A stretch of 64,000 nucleotides of DNA from Zhenpiania hominis (GCF_014333425.1 NZ_JACRYT010000007.1:62001-126000); one strand, 5' to 3'; positions 16,554 to 25,180 are shown, numbered from the stretch's first letter. The notes: a model not told the origin generated them from the sequence alone. Made by a program: numbers and translations.

Positions 16554-17261
16554 CTATTCCATATATCCCAATTCCTGCAGCCAGCTTTCCACGTCGTTCC
16601 GCGCGTCCTGCACGCTGCTGGCGCCAATGGAAAGCCCTTCCTGAACCTCCGCGTCCGGCTCCAGGGTTTCGATTTCACTGACAGTCCCGGAAAATCCGCT
16701 ACCGCCGGATGTCACAAAAGGCACGATGGTTTTTCCTGAGAGATCATACTCCTCCAGGAAACTGTAAACCGCCATCGGCATGTCTCCCCACCAGTTGGGA
16801 AATCCCAGGAAAACCGTATCATATTGATCCAGATTTTCAATCTGACCGGTTAAGCGGGGTCTGGCGTTTTCCGCCTGTTCCTCCTGACCCTGGTCTACCG
16901 TATCCTCGTAATTGTCCGGATAAGACTCTTCTGTCCGGATGGAAAACAGGTCCGCGCCGATCGCGTCCTGAATCATACGCGCCACCATTCCGGTATTTCC
17001 GGTCCGTTCTCCGTCTGCCACCTGGATGCTGGCGCTGGCCGAGGCGTCTACACCATCGGGAAGCTCCGCGTTCTCAGCGTAAGTGAAGTAAGCGATCAGG
17101 GCGTTGGAATTTTCCCCTTGCGAAGCTTCTGTCTCTGCTGATGCCTGCGCCGCTTCTCCGGAAGTTCCTGTCTGCGCGTTTTGAGACGTTTCTGTTTCCC
17201 CACACGCAGCAGCGAATACAAGCATGAAACATATCAGTAAAAATACCATTCCTTTTTTCAT
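16554..17261 (-). CDS. Flavodoxin-domain lipoprotein 2
   Basis: A 235-residue lipoprotein with signal peptide and lipobox FAAAC-G at about residue 20, a Thr/Gln/Glu/Ala-rich linker and a flavodoxin domain from NALIAYFTYAENAELPDG. The core FLGFPNWWGDMPMAVYSFLEE and the GGSGFSGTVSEIE loop correspond to the FMN-contact regions. It resembles flavodoxin 1 and 3 throughout, including the SWLQELGYME end, so the three are paralogues. RBS AGGAGGGATTTCC lies upstream. It is followed after 17 bp by the aldo/keto reductase. Extracytoplasmic location is predicted from the lipobox; FMN loading outside the cell would need explanation. Confidence 0.85.
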   Translation of the reverse strand: MKKGMVFLLICFMLVFAAACGETETSQNAQTGTSGEAAQASAETEASQGENSNALIAYFTYAENAELPDGVDASASASIQVADGERTGNTGMVARMIQDAIGADLFSIRTEESYPDNYEDTVDQGQEEQAENARPRLTGQIENLDQYDTVFLGFPNWWGDMPMAVYSFLEEYDLSGKTIVPFVTSGGSGFSGTVSEIETLEPDAEVQEGLSIGASSVQDARNDVESWLQELGYME

Positions 17262-17416
17262 AACGGAAATCCCTCCTTTTCCTCCATAAACAGTATCTGT
17301 AATAAGCGGCTCCCTCGTTTTGTTCCTAACTATGCAAATTTACTTTTTGGACACACGAATTAATGAATATGCATAATTTTATACACCACCTTCGACCAAA
17401 CAAAGGATTACGCACC

Positions 17417-18253
17417 CTATTCTGCCAGCGCAAATGTAAATTCCATATCCTTCGGCAGCTGTTCAAAATTCTCCAACGCCGTATCATAAAGCACGCCTTC
17501 CATCTGGGAACCTCCTGCTGTAACAATAAGGTCACGGCTGCCGGTCTGTCCGGAAACTTCCTCCTGCGCAATCCCCAGTTCCCGCAGCCAGCTTTCCACA
17601 GTATCGGACGCGCCCAGCACATCGTCCGCTTCAACCGCTAACCCATCCAGGATCCGGGCGTCCGGCGCGGCTTGAGAAATCTCATCATAGCTGCTCCCGG
17701 CGCCGTATCCGTCATGGGTACAAAATGGGATCACCGTTTTCCCGGACAGGTCTTCCTCAGCTAGGAAGGAGAAGATTGCCCGTGGCGCAGATGTGGCCCA
17801 AATTGGATATCCGAGAAACACCGTATCGTAACGTTCTATATCTAAGTCACTGTCCGCGAGTTCCGGCAGCGCTTCCCTGTCCTGTTCCCTGTGGTTCTGA
17901 TCCACCACCTGATCGTAATCTGCCGGGTAAGGCTCCGTTGTTCGGATTGAATGGAGGTCTCCGCCACTCTGTTCCTGGATCATTCCTGCCATCAGTTCCG
18001 TCGTGCCATAGCGAGTTTCTCCATCTGCCACAACACTGGCCGATGATGTGGTATCCACATTTTCCGGATATTCCGCATTTTCCCACAAGGAAAAATACGC
18101 AATTAGAATGTTTTCTCCCTCTACCGCGTCATTTTGCGCGGCCTGCGCCTCTGTGCTGCGCTCTTCCTTCTCCTGTCCGCTGCCTCCGCTCTGGCATCCC
18201 GCAAAAGGAAACAGCAACATCAGTATCAGCAAAACGGCAAGTCCTTTTTTCAT
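17417..18253 (-). CDS. Flavodoxin-domain lipoprotein 3 with truncated C-terminal cyclophilin-like domain
   Basis: A 278-residue lipoprotein: signal with lipobox FPFAGC at about residue 20, acidic linker, flavodoxin domain from NILIAYFSLWENAEYPENV, FLGYPIWATSAPRAIFSFL, ending in the shared SWLRELGI. About 40 extra residues follow, including VTAGGSQMEGVLYDTALENF and LPKDMEF, the opening strands of a cyclophilin-like domain that in related proteins runs for roughly 100 residues. Here a stop cuts it short and no other frame continues it, so the domain is a remnant. This is the first flavodoxin of the cluster, preceded by a strong promoter and by a LysR remnant. Confidence 0.8.
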   Translation of the reverse strand: MKKGLAVLLILMLLFPFAGCQSGGSGQEKEERSTEAQAAQNDAVEGENILIAYFSLWENAEYPENVDTTSSASVVADGETRYGTTELMAGMIQEQSGGDLHSIRTTEPYPADYDQVVDQNHREQDREALPELADSDLDIERYDTVFLGYPIWATSAPRAIFSFLAEEDLSGKTVIPFCTHDGYGAGSSYDEISQAAPDARILDGLAVEADDVLGASDTVESWLRELGIAQEEVSGQTGSRDLIVTAGGSQMEGVLYDTALENFEQLPKDMEFTFALAE

Positions 18254-18349
18254 CAGATCCCCTCCTTCAGTTCTTTACGTACCATCAATCCTTTCTGTCA
18301 AATAAAAAATGCAGGCACATTCAGGTAAATTTCTTCCTGTTATGCCTAC

Positions 18350-18378
18350 ATTATAATTGGGCCTTTATTTTATGTCTA
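18350..18378 (-). promoter_or_regulatory. Promoter of the flavodoxin cluster
   Basis: On the minus strand TAGACA (18378-18373) and TATAAT (18355-18350) with a 17-bp spacer lie about 95 bp upstream of flavodoxin 3. A direct repeat TTATGTCT-AATGC-TTATGTCT overlaps the -35 region and may be the binding site of the lost or distant regulator (inference). Confidence 0.6.
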
Positions 18379-18423
18379 ATGCTTATGTCTCATGAACATT
18401 CATTACCAGAAAGCATGAATCCG

Positions 18424-18519
18424 CTAACCCGGCTGCGTCACATGCAGCAGCTCTGCCGCTTTTGTGATATTCTCTTCTCTGGCAACCGCCAGAAAGTAGC
18501 GGAGTATCCGGATATCCAT
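18424..18519 (-). pseudogene. LysR-family regulator remnant (first 31 codons)
   Basis: A frame of 31 codons starting five bases after the dapH stop reads MDIRILRYFLAVAREENITK and continues to the HVTQPG turn, exactly the start of a LysR helix-turn-helix, then meets TAG. The missing recognition helix and the whole effector domain are not found in any frame downstream. LysR genes usually stand beside flavodoxin/aldo-keto reductase clusters, so this is best read as the stump of the cluster's former regulator left by a deletion. It cannot bind DNA by itself. Confidence 0.75.
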
Positions 18520-18524
18520 CGTAT

Positions 18525-19223
18525 TTACAGCTGACGCAGAGCGTCTACGATCTCGATCTTTTCCGCCGCCGTATCTTCCGCCGACTTGATCACTCTCGCC
18601 GGTACTCCCGCGACTACCGCGCCTGCGGGCACATCCTCAATGACCACTGCTCCCGCGGCGACTACCGCGCCTTTTCCCACACGGCAGCCTTCCAGAACAA
18701 CGGCGTTAGCGCCGATTACAACATTATCTTCAATGACTACCGGAGTCGCGTTAGGCGGTTCGATGACACCTGCCAGGACGGTTCCCGCGCCGATATGACA
18801 GTTTTTTCCCACCGTTGCCCGGCCTCCCAGAACAGCGCCCATATCGATCATCGTTCCATCGCCGATAACCGCGCCGATGTTGATGACCGCTCCCATCATA
18901 ATCACGGCGTTGTCTCCGATTTCCACCATATCCCGGATGATAGCGCCCGGCTCGATACGGGCGTTGATGTTCTTCATATCCAAAAGGGGAATTGCCGAGT
19001 TTCTGCAGCCATTTTCCACAACAAAGTCCTGAATTTTATCCATATTGTCTTTCAGCACTTCTCCTACAACCTTCCAGTCCCCGAACACGATTTTATCCCC
19101 GGTTCCGAACACCTGGCATCCCGCACCGGCAAAATCCACCGGTTCTCTTTCCTTTACATAGACTTTTACCGGAGTCTTTTTTTCTGCGTTTCCTATAAAT
19201 TCAATTAATTCTCTTGCTTCCAT
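18525..19223 (-). CDS. dapH: Tetrahydrodipicolinate N-acetyltransferase
   Basis: A 232-residue protein of typical DapH length: an N-terminal alpha/beta cap (about 1-80) and a left-handed beta-helix made of hexapeptide repeats (for example [20 protein letters not shown]) running from about 88 to 210. It acetylates L-2,3,4,5-tetrahydrodipicolinate, the first committed step of the acetylase branch to meso-diaminopimelate and lysine in Firmicutes. It is the last gene of the riboswitch-controlled lysine operon, 35 bp after dapB. The use of DapH rather than DapD or Ddh implies that an N-acetyl-DAP aminotransferase and deacetylase exist; the M20 gene at 25.2 kb is a candidate for the latter. Confidence 0.93.
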   Translation of the reverse strand: MEARELIEFIGNAEKKTPVKVYVKEREPVDFAGAGCQVFGTGDKIVFGDWKVVGEVLKDNMDKIQDFVVENGCRNSAIPLLDMKNINARIEPGAIIRDMVEIGDNAVIMMGAVINIGAVIGDGTMIDMGAVLGGRATVGKNCHIGAGTVLAGVIEPPNATPVVIEDNVVIGANAVVLEGCRVGKGAVVAAGAVVIEDVPAGAVVAGVPARVIKSAEDTAAEKIEIVDALRQL

Positions 19224-19258
19224 CTTTTGTAACTCTCTTCCCTTTCTTTTCCGGCCTG

Positions 19259-19978
19259 TTATTTGCCGCCAAACAGCACGTCCTCCATATCATACAGCCC
19301 CGGCTCCGCGGTCTGCGCAAAACGAGCCGCTTTTACCGCGCCCGCGGCAAAAATCTTTTTCGATCCGGCGGTATGTTTAATTTCCAGAATTTCATCTTCA
19401 CCTGCGAATATCACATCATGCTCTCCGGCAATCGTACCGCCGCGAATGGCATGAATTCCGATTTCTTTTCCGCGTCTGCGATTCCCTTCTCTTCCATGCA
19501 CTTCCTCATAATCGCCCCTGCTGTTAATCGCGGAAACCAACATCTTCGCCGTTCCGCTGGGAGCATCCAGCTTTTTATTGTGGTGCTTTTCAATAACCTC
19601 CATGTCAAAGCTGTCTTCCAGAATCGGCGCGATCTCAGACAGGATCCGCTTCATCACCGTGATTCCCAGAGAAAAATTCGCCGCGAAAACAACCGGCACC
19701 TGCTGGGCCGTATCAGTGATCATCTGCTGCTGCTCCAGAGAAAATCCGGTTGTGGCTATTACTGCCGGACACTTGCGGGCAATGCAGAAGTCCATCAGCA
19801 TTTCCAGATTTTCCGGATTGCTGAAATCAATAACTACATCCACTGTTTCTTTGATATCGTGAAGTTTTTCACCGTTTCTCGGTTCAATCATTGCCACCAG
19901 GGAAATTCCCTCCTGCTCTTCGATGGTCTGAGCCAGAACCTTTCCCATAGCGCCTGCGCCTAAAATGGCTGCCTTCAT
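19259..19978 (-). CDS. dapB: 4-hydroxy-tetrahydrodipicolinate reductase
   Basis: A 239-residue enzyme, slightly short for DapB. The Rossmann motif [12 protein letters not shown] begins at residue 7 and the catalytic region [21 protein letters not shown] carries the conserved His-His, Lys and DAPSGTA. It reduces 4-hydroxy-tetrahydrodipicolinate with NAD(P)H to tetrahydrodipicolinate. It sits between dapA (81 bp gap) and dapH in the lysine operon. All key residues are intact; nothing unusual apart from the compact length. Confidence 0.94.
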   Translation of the reverse strand: MKAAILGAGAMGKVLAQTIEEQEGISLVAMIEPRNGEKLHDIKETVDVVIDFSNPENLEMLMDFCIARKCPAVIATTGFSLEQQQMITDTAQQVPVVFAANFSLGITVMKRILSEIAPILEDSFDMEVIEKHHNKKLDAPSGTAKMLVSAINSRGDYEEVHGREGNRRRGKEIGIHAIRGGTIAGEHDVIFAGEDEILEIKHTAGSKKIFAAGAVKAARFAQTAEPGLYDMEDVLFGGK

Positions 19979-20059
19979 ATACGTCTCCTCTCATTTTTCA
20001 GCCTGCCCTCTATACACGCGTATCGAAGCGTTTACAGACGACAGGCCTCCTTTTGTTTG

Positions 20060-20935
20060 TTATAACAGATTAATATCCTTCATTGTCTGGATCAGTTTTG
20101 CTTTTGTATCTTCTTCCATCGGGCACAGCGGCATCCGATATCCGCCGACATCCATGCCCACCAGATTCATGGCTTCCTTGATCGGAATCGGGTTGGTTTC
20201 GATAAAGAGGGCGTTGATGAAGTCCAAATAATATTTCTGCATTTCCGCCGCCTTCTTTACATCACCGTTCAGATAGGCCATCGCCATATCATGAGTCTCC
20301 TTTGGCAGTATATTCGCCAGAACCGAAATAATTCCCGCGCCGCCCATGGACATCAATGGAATGGAAATATCATCGTTTCCGGAATACATGTTAAAGTCAT
20401 CATTAATCAGTCTTGAAATCTTGGTAATAAAAGAAATATCCCCGCTGGCTTCTTTAATTCCCACAATATTCTTATGTTTACTGATTTCCGCCAGAGCCTC
20501 GTAGGTAAGGGAAACACCGGTTCTTCCCGGAACATTGTACACGTAAATCGGAATGTTTACCGCGTCCGCAACGGTGTAAAAATGATTTACCATACCGGAT
20601 TTGTTGGTCTTATTATAGTATGGCGTAATAACCAGCAGAGCGTCCGCTCCCATTTTTTCATATTTAATACTCTGTTCCATAGCGATCATCGTATTGTTGG
20701 AACCGCTTCCCACGATGATCGGAACTCTTCCGCCCGCAGCTTCAATGGAAATTCTCGCGATCTCATCTTCCTCTGTCACTGTCAGGGCAGGAGTCTCTGC
20801 CGTGGTCCCCAGGACCAATATCGCGTCTGTCTGCTGCTGGATATGCCATTCGATCAGTTCACCCAGCTTATCATAATTCACGCTTCCGTCTTCGTGAAAT
20901 GGTGTAATCAGAGCTACCATAGAGCCTGTTATCAT
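20060..20935 (-). CDS. dapA: 4-hydroxy-tetrahydrodipicolinate synthase
   Basis: A 291-residue (beta/alpha)8 lyase condensing pyruvate with aspartate semialdehyde. The Schiff-base lysine is in VGIKEASGD (about residue 160), the catalytic Tyr in YVYNVPGRTG (about 133), and the GTTAETPAL segment near residue 45 corresponds to the usual GTTGE-x-x-TL substrate loop, with Ala in place of the second Gly. It is the entry enzyme of the DAP pathway and here the fourth gene of the riboswitch operon, 19 bp after dapF. Normal family length. Confidence 0.94.
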   Translation of the reverse strand: MITGSMVALITPFHEDGSVNYDKLGELIEWHIQQQTDAILVLGTTAETPALTVTEEDEIARISIEAAGGRVPIIVGSGSNNTMIAMEQSIKYEKMGADALLVITPYYNKTNKSGMVNHFYTVADAVNIPIYVYNVPGRTGVSLTYEALAEISKHKNIVGIKEASGDISFITKISRLINDDFNMYSGNDDISIPLMSMGGAGIISVLANILPKETHDMAMAYLNGDVKKAAEMQKYYLDFINALFIETNPIPIKEAMNLVGMDVGGYRMPLCPMEEDTKAKLIQTMKDINLL

Positions 20936-20954
20936 TTTCTTTTTCCTCCTCGTA

Positions 20955-21773
20955 CTATCTGTCCTGAATATAAGTACCTTCCGCGACTTTTACCGCGGGG
21001 CCGGTCATAGTCACTTCGCCGTCCGCCAGCTGTTCGATGATAAGCTCACCATAAGGCAGCTGTACGGTAACCTTCCGGTCTGTCTTGCCTTCCCGAATCC
21101 CCATCACCACGCTGGCGCAGGCTCCGGTTCCGCAGGCGTATGTAAAGCCTACACCCCGTTCATAGGTTTTAATTTCAAGGGTCGCGGAATCGATTTTCTT
21201 TACAAAGTTCACATTGGTTTTCTCGGAAAAAACAGGATGATTGGAAAGCTGACTGGCTGCTGTCTCTGATGGAAATTCCTCCACCCATACAACAGTATGC
21301 ACGGTTCCCATAAAACAACTGCTGACCGTGAAAGCGCCTTCTGTCGTTTCCAGCCGTTGATTCAGAAAATTTTCCGCTCCGTTCAGAACACCGAAGTCCT
21401 GACACCGGAAGCTGGGCTTTCCCATCTGTATTTTTACAAGAAATGGGTCCGTACTGATCCGGTTTACAATCATTTCGCCTGCCAGAGTCTGCACGGGATA
21501 AGATTCTGCCGTCTGTATTCCGTTATCGTAGCAGAAGGCCGCGAAGCACCGGATGCCATTGCCGCACATGGGCGCCCGGCTGCCGTCCATATTGTAAAAG
21601 ACCATTTCCAGCGCAGGCTCTTTCCGGACGACAATAAATCCGTCCGCTCCGATGCCGGTAGCCATACTGCATACGCTGACAGCAAGCCGGCTGTAATCCT
21701 GTCCTGCCACATCCGCCTCATCCGCAATAATAAAGTTATTTCCACATCCGTGGTACTTCGCAAATCGGATCAT
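20955..21773 (-). CDS. dapF: Diaminopimelate epimerase
   Basis: A 272-residue enzyme converting LL- to meso-diaminopimelate without cofactor. The two active-site cysteines are seen in MCGNGIRCFA (about residue 72) and YACGTGACAS (about 215), and the start KYHGCGNNFIIAD matches the substrate-binding KMHGLGNDF motif with conservative changes. It lies between lysC (29 bp) and dapA (19 bp) in the lysine operon. RBS GAGACAGGAGACTT is nearby. The gene makes both the peptidoglycan cross-linking residue and the lysine precursor available. Confidence 0.94.
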   Translation of the reverse strand: MIRFAKYHGCGNNFIIADEADVAGQDYSRLAVSVCSMATGIGADGFIVVRKEPALEMVFYNMDGSRAPMCGNGIRCFAAFCYDNGIQTAESYPVQTLAGEMIVNRISTDPFLVKIQMGKPSFRCQDFGVLNGAENFLNQRLETTEGAFTVSSCFMGTVHTVVWVEEFPSETAASQLSNHPVFSEKTNVNFVKKIDSATLEIKTYERGVGFTYACGTGACASVVMGIREGKTDRKVTVQLPYGELIIEQLADGEVTMTGPAVKVAEGTYIQDR

Positions 21774-21802
21774 TTGAAAGTCTCCTGTCTCTTCCTCGTT
21801 AT

Positions 21803-23014
21803 TTACAGTTCAAAAGCTTCCGCTAAAGCGATGGCCGCCTTGCTCTTCCATTCCATATCTACCGTTACAGAAATGGAAATTTCAGAAGTGGTAATCTGAT
21901 AGTATTTAATATCGTTTGCCGCCAGCACGTTAAACACTTCGCTGGCTACGCCGGAGTGAGTCGCCATGCCTACGCCTACCAGAGAAATCATCGCCAGATC
22001 CTCTTCACAATCCACTGTCACGCCTTTGAAGATTTCTGCCGCGTCAATGCGTTTTTTCAGTTCTCTTCCCTGATCCCGGGTACAGCTGAAAGATACGGAG
22101 CAAGTATCTTTTCCCATGCTCTGCTGGGAGATCATATCCACATTTATATCCAGTTCACCTAAAATCTTAAAACATTCCGCAACGGTTCTGCCGTCGTTTT
22201 TAATGTTTCTCATGGTAAAAATTGTAACATCCTCCTGGATGCTCATACCTGTAACGGGCATTTCTTCTACTAATAAATTATCGTTATTCATAATATATGT
22301 TCCTTTACTTTTATCCCTTTCCAATGCTTTACCTAAAAATAACTCAACACCGTATTTCTTTGCCAGCTCCACACTGCGCGTTTCCAGTTTATCCGATCCC
22401 AGATTGGCAAGCTCCATCATTTCTTCATAAGTGATAGAGGAAATTTTCTTCGCCTGCGGATAGATATCCGGATCAACGGTATACAGACCATCGGTTGTGG
22501 AATACACTTCGCACGGCCATCCCAGCTGCGCCGCAATCGCTACTGCCGTAATATCCGCTCCGCCCCGTCCCAGGGTCGTCACATCGCCGTCTTCGCTGGC
22601 TCCCTGGAAGCCTGCTACCACCGCGACTTTTCCCTGCTTAATAATCTCCTCTACATTCTCTGTATTAAGGGTTTTAATACGCGCGTGGGTATGGTAATCG
22701 TTTGTAATGAATCCCGACTGAAGTCCGGTCAAGGAAACTGCCGGCACGCCCAAATCGTTTAGCGCAATCGCCAGAAGCGCGACCGACTGCTGTTCTCCGG
22801 TAGCCAGCAGGGCGTCCAGTTCTCTCTTCGGAATATCGCTGCTTACCTCCTGAGCCATTTTAATCAGACGGTCCGTCGTCCTGCCCATGGCACTGGCGAC
22901 AATTACCAGTCCGTCTCCTTCCTGTCTTGTCTCTGCCACATGCCGGGCGATGGCTTTGATTTTGTCAATCGAATCGACACATCTGCCATTATATTTCTGT
23001 ACTACATTCATCAT
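21803..23014 (-). CDS. lysC: Aspartate kinase with atypical active-site motif
   Basis: A 403-residue protein with an amino-acid kinase domain (about 1-235) and two ACT domains (about 260-403), the layout of class II lysine-sensitive aspartokinases, which make aspartyl phosphate. The second gene of the lysine operon, 13 bp after lysA. The nearly invariant K-F-G-G-T-S signature at the start reads K-Y-N-G-R-C here, and other positions also depart from consensus: GRGGADITAVA for GRGGSDTTAVA, STTDGLYTVDPD for TDVxGVxTTDPR, and GSDKLETRSVE for GAGVLHPRAVE. The glycine-rich ATP loop and ACT folds are otherwise kept. It is probably the working enzyme of the operon, but the changed residues raise doubt about normal kinetics. 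Confidence 0.85.
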   Translation of the reverse strand: MMNVVQKYNGRCVDSIDKIKAIARHVAETRQEGDGLVIVASAMGRTTDRLIKMAQEVSSDIPKRELDALLATGEQQSVALLAIALNDLGVPAVSLTGLQSGFITNDYHTHARIKTLNTENVEEIIKQGKVAVVAGFQGASEDGDVTTLGRGGADITAVAIAAQLGWPCEVYSTTDGLYTVDPDIYPQAKKISSITYEEMMELANLGSDKLETRSVELAKKYGVELFLGKALERDKSKGTYIMNNDNLLVEEMPVTGMSIQEDVTIFTMRNIKNDGRTVAECFKILGELDINVDMISQQSMGKDTCSVSFSCTRDQGRELKKRIDAAEIFKGVTVDCEEDLAMISLVGVGMATHSGVASEVFNVLAANDIKYYQITTSEISISVTVDMEWKSKAAIALAEAFEL

Positions 23015-23027
23015 TCCTTATCCTTTC

Positions 23028-24311
23028 CTAAATTGTCAGTTGTTCATCCGCTTCCAGTCTAAGCTGGTCTTCATAGGTTTCCCGCCGCAGTACTCTGCGC
23101 GCTTTTCCGTCTTTGACGAACACGACCTCCGGTCTTCCCGCCCGGTTGTAGTTGCTGGCCATGGAATATCCATAAGCGCCTGCCGCGTAGATGACTAGGA
23201 GATCACCCTCGCAGACCGAGGAAGGAAGTTTCGCTTCTTTAATCAAAATATCTCCGGATTCGCAATTTTTTCCTGCTACACAGAAGGTTTTATCTTTCGG
23301 CTCTCCCATGCGCGTGGCAATGTCACAACTGTATTCTGCCTGATACAGCGCCGGACGGATGTTGTCGCTCATTCCTCCGTCTACAAAGAGAAAATGTTTA
23401 CTATCCGTATCTTTGGAAAATCCTACCCGGTACAGGGCGTACCCGGCTTCTCCCACAATGGATCTTCCCGGCTCGATCAGAAGCTTTTTCAGCGCAACGC
23501 CCTTTTCCGCAATCAGTGTTTCACAGGTGCGCGCCAGTATTTCTGCCATTTCCCCCAGGGGAATCGGTTTATCAACGGCAGTATACTTAATGCCGAATCC
23601 ACCCCCTATGCTGAGGCAGCCCGCTGTAATACGGTACTGCTCTTTCATCTCTCTGATGAAGTCAATCATAATTTCCAGTGCCTTTTCAAAGCCCTCCGTC
23701 TCGGTAATCTGGGAGCCGATATGGCTGTGAAATCCTTTGAAAGTTACATATTCGCTGTTCAGAACCGGTTGAATCAATTCTGCGATTTCCTCTGCTTTTT
23801 TGATGGAAATTCCGAATTTGGAATCCGATCCGGAAGTGCGAATGTACTCGTGAGTATGGGCTTCGATTCCCGGGTTGACTCTCAGAAGAACGTCGATGGG
23901 ACGTTTTAGCTCTGCCGCCAGATTGACAAGCCGCTGGCTTTCCATCCGGTTATCCAGTACAATGGTGCCGCAGCCCGCTTCCAGCGCCATGCGCAGTTCT
24001 TCTTCCGATTTGTTATTTCCGTGGAAATATACAGATTTCATATCCACGCCCGCCTGCTGCGCGCAGTACAGTTCTCCGCCGCTTACGACGTCCAGCCCCG
24101 CGCCGGCTTCTTTCGCTTTTTCGAAAATCGCCTTACAGGAAAACGCTTTCGCCGCGTAAACCACCTCTGTCTCGAATTTCTCCGATTTGAAATTACTTGT
24201 GGCTGCCGCAAACTGTCCTTCAATTTTTGCCTCGTCATAGACTAAAAGCGGTGTTCCTGAGACCTCTGCCAATCTCCGACAGTCGATGCCTCCGATTTCT
24301 AAGTTTGCCAT
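23028..24311 (-). CDS. lysA: Diaminopimelate decarboxylase
   Basis: A 427-residue PLP enzyme of the alanine-racemase fold converting meso-DAP to lysine. The PLP lysine lies in VYAAKAFSCKAI (about residue 51), the glycine-rich phosphate site in LSIGGGFGIKY and the substrate cysteine in NCESGDIL (about residue 348). It is the first gene of the operon and directly follows the lysine riboswitch leader. Length and motifs are normal. Placing lysA first means the decarboxylase is the protein most directly shut off when lysine is abundant. Confidence 0.94.
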   Translation of the reverse strand: MANLEIGGIDCRRLAEVSGTPLLVYDEAKIEGQFAAATSNFKSEKFETEVVYAAKAFSCKAIFEKAKEAGAGLDVVSGGELYCAQQAGVDMKSVYFHGNNKSEEELRMALEAGCGTIVLDNRMESQRLVNLAAELKRPIDVLLRVNPGIEAHTHEYIRTSGSDSKFGISIKKAEEIAELIQPVLNSEYVTFKGFHSHIGSQITETEGFEKALEIMIDFIREMKEQYRITAGCLSIGGGFGIKYTAVDKPIPLGEMAEILARTCETLIAEKGVALKKLLIEPGRSIVGEAGYALYRVGFSKDTDSKHFLFVDGGMSDNIRPALYQAEYSCDIATRMGEPKDKTFCVAGKNCESGDILIKEAKLPSSVCEGDLLVIYAAGAYGYSMASNYNRAGRPEVVFVKDGKARRVLRRETYEDQLRLEADEQLTI

Positions 24312-24395
24312 GTGTGTTTCTCTCTTTTTCCTTTATCGTGTAAGTATATTTGGGTTTCGTTGATGTGCTTTCCGCAGGGCCCTCTGACTAAAATG

Positions 24396-24426
24396 AAAAA
24401 AGTCAGCGGGCAATCCTCGCTGACTT
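24396..24426 (-). terminator. Riboswitch expression-platform terminator
   Basis: On the minus strand AGTCAGCG and CGCTGACT form a perfect stem around a nine-base loop, followed by six U (24401-24396). It lies about 85 bp downstream of the aptamer and 85 bp before lysA, where a lysine-stabilised terminator belongs. Confidence 0.88.
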
Positions 24427-24510
24427 CGAATAAACAGAATTTCGGGTGGCTGCTACGGCTCCGGATCCGCGTCTTTGCCTTGCCCTCTGAATGTCTTTCA
24501 TGTCATATAA

Positions 24511-24681
24511 GGATAGCTCACCTGCTCTGGTATTCCAAAGCAGACAGTCATACAGCTATTAACTGCATGCCCACCGAAGTCCCATGCCTGGCGGCTTCGG
24601 TTCGGCGAAGGGTACCTCCAGATCAGGTCTCTGCCTGCCGACTCTCTGATCCTTCTTTTGCTTCGCGCCTCTATCAACTTG
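24511..24681 (-). ncRNA. Lysine riboswitch (L-box)
   Basis: Read leftward, the leader begins with GATAGAGGCGCGAAG and ends with GAGCTATCC, which close helix P1. Inside are the AAGAAGG element, the CGCCGAA box, and the GACTGTC segment near the 3' side, all in the order of the L-box consensus (recognised by eye). A terminator follows, so lysine binding should stop transcription of lysA-lysC-dapF-dapA-dapB-dapH. Edges are approximate. Confidence 0.87.
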
Positions 24682-24686
24682 AGTTA

Positions 24687-24715
24687 AGTGTACTAAATCT
24701 TTTTCCTTATTGCAA
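24687..24715 (-). promoter_or_regulatory. Promoter of the lysine operon
   Basis: TTGCAA (24715-24710) and TACACT (24692-24687) on the minus strand with a 17-bp spacer, placing the transcript start at about 24680, at the 5' end of the riboswitch. Confidence 0.65.
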
Positions 24716-24997
24716 GCCTTTTTTGTTATTTCATACAATTTTTTTGTTATAGCGTGTGGGTATGCGATAAATTTTACTGATTTTTACTTCCCGCGTATAC
24801 ACCTGTCCCCGCGCCGTAACATTTTTCATTTTCACGCATTTGTTACTATTTTTTCAAGGCTCACAGGGATCGAGATCAAAAAAGCTTGGGGAAAAAGGCA
24901 TTTTGGCCGTTTTCGTTCCCTACAAGCCGGTATTTTTTATCAACAAATTTAAATATCGTTGGTTTGTTTCACAGTAACTTGCGCCCGCAGCGCCCGG

Positions 24998-25038
24998 TTT
25001 GTATCCCACTGCCTTTCAAAGAGCTTTCTGGATACAAA
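24998..25038. repeat. Inverted-repeat element, copy 1
   Basis: TTTGTATCC (24998-25006) and GGATACAAA (25030-25038) form a perfect 9-bp inverted repeat around 23 bases. A second element with the same arms and the same 23-base spacing occurs 126 bp to the right. Confidence 0.8.
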
Positions 25039-25123
25039 ACTTTCCCATTTATAAGGAACTATCTGCTCCAAAATCTACAAATCGAGCGGATTTTCAAAAA
25101 ATCGGACGCCGAAGTCCACAAAT

Positions 25124-25164
25124 TTTGTATCCACTGGCCGTTTTTCAGCCGCTCAGGATACAAA
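25124..25164. repeat. Inverted-repeat element, copy 2
   Basis: TTTGTATCC (25124-25132) and GGATACAAA (25156-25164), again separated by exactly 23 bases. The right arm ends 16 bases before the -35 hexamer of the M20 amidohydrolase promoter, a position suitable for a regulator. Confidence 0.8.
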
Positions 25165-25180
25165 TCACGCTTTCGCTTTT

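Noticed and set aside
24818..24846. GTAACA-N-TGTTAC palindrome as a T-box or other riboswitch
   Set aside because: None of the conserved T-box elements is present; only a palindrome can be stated.
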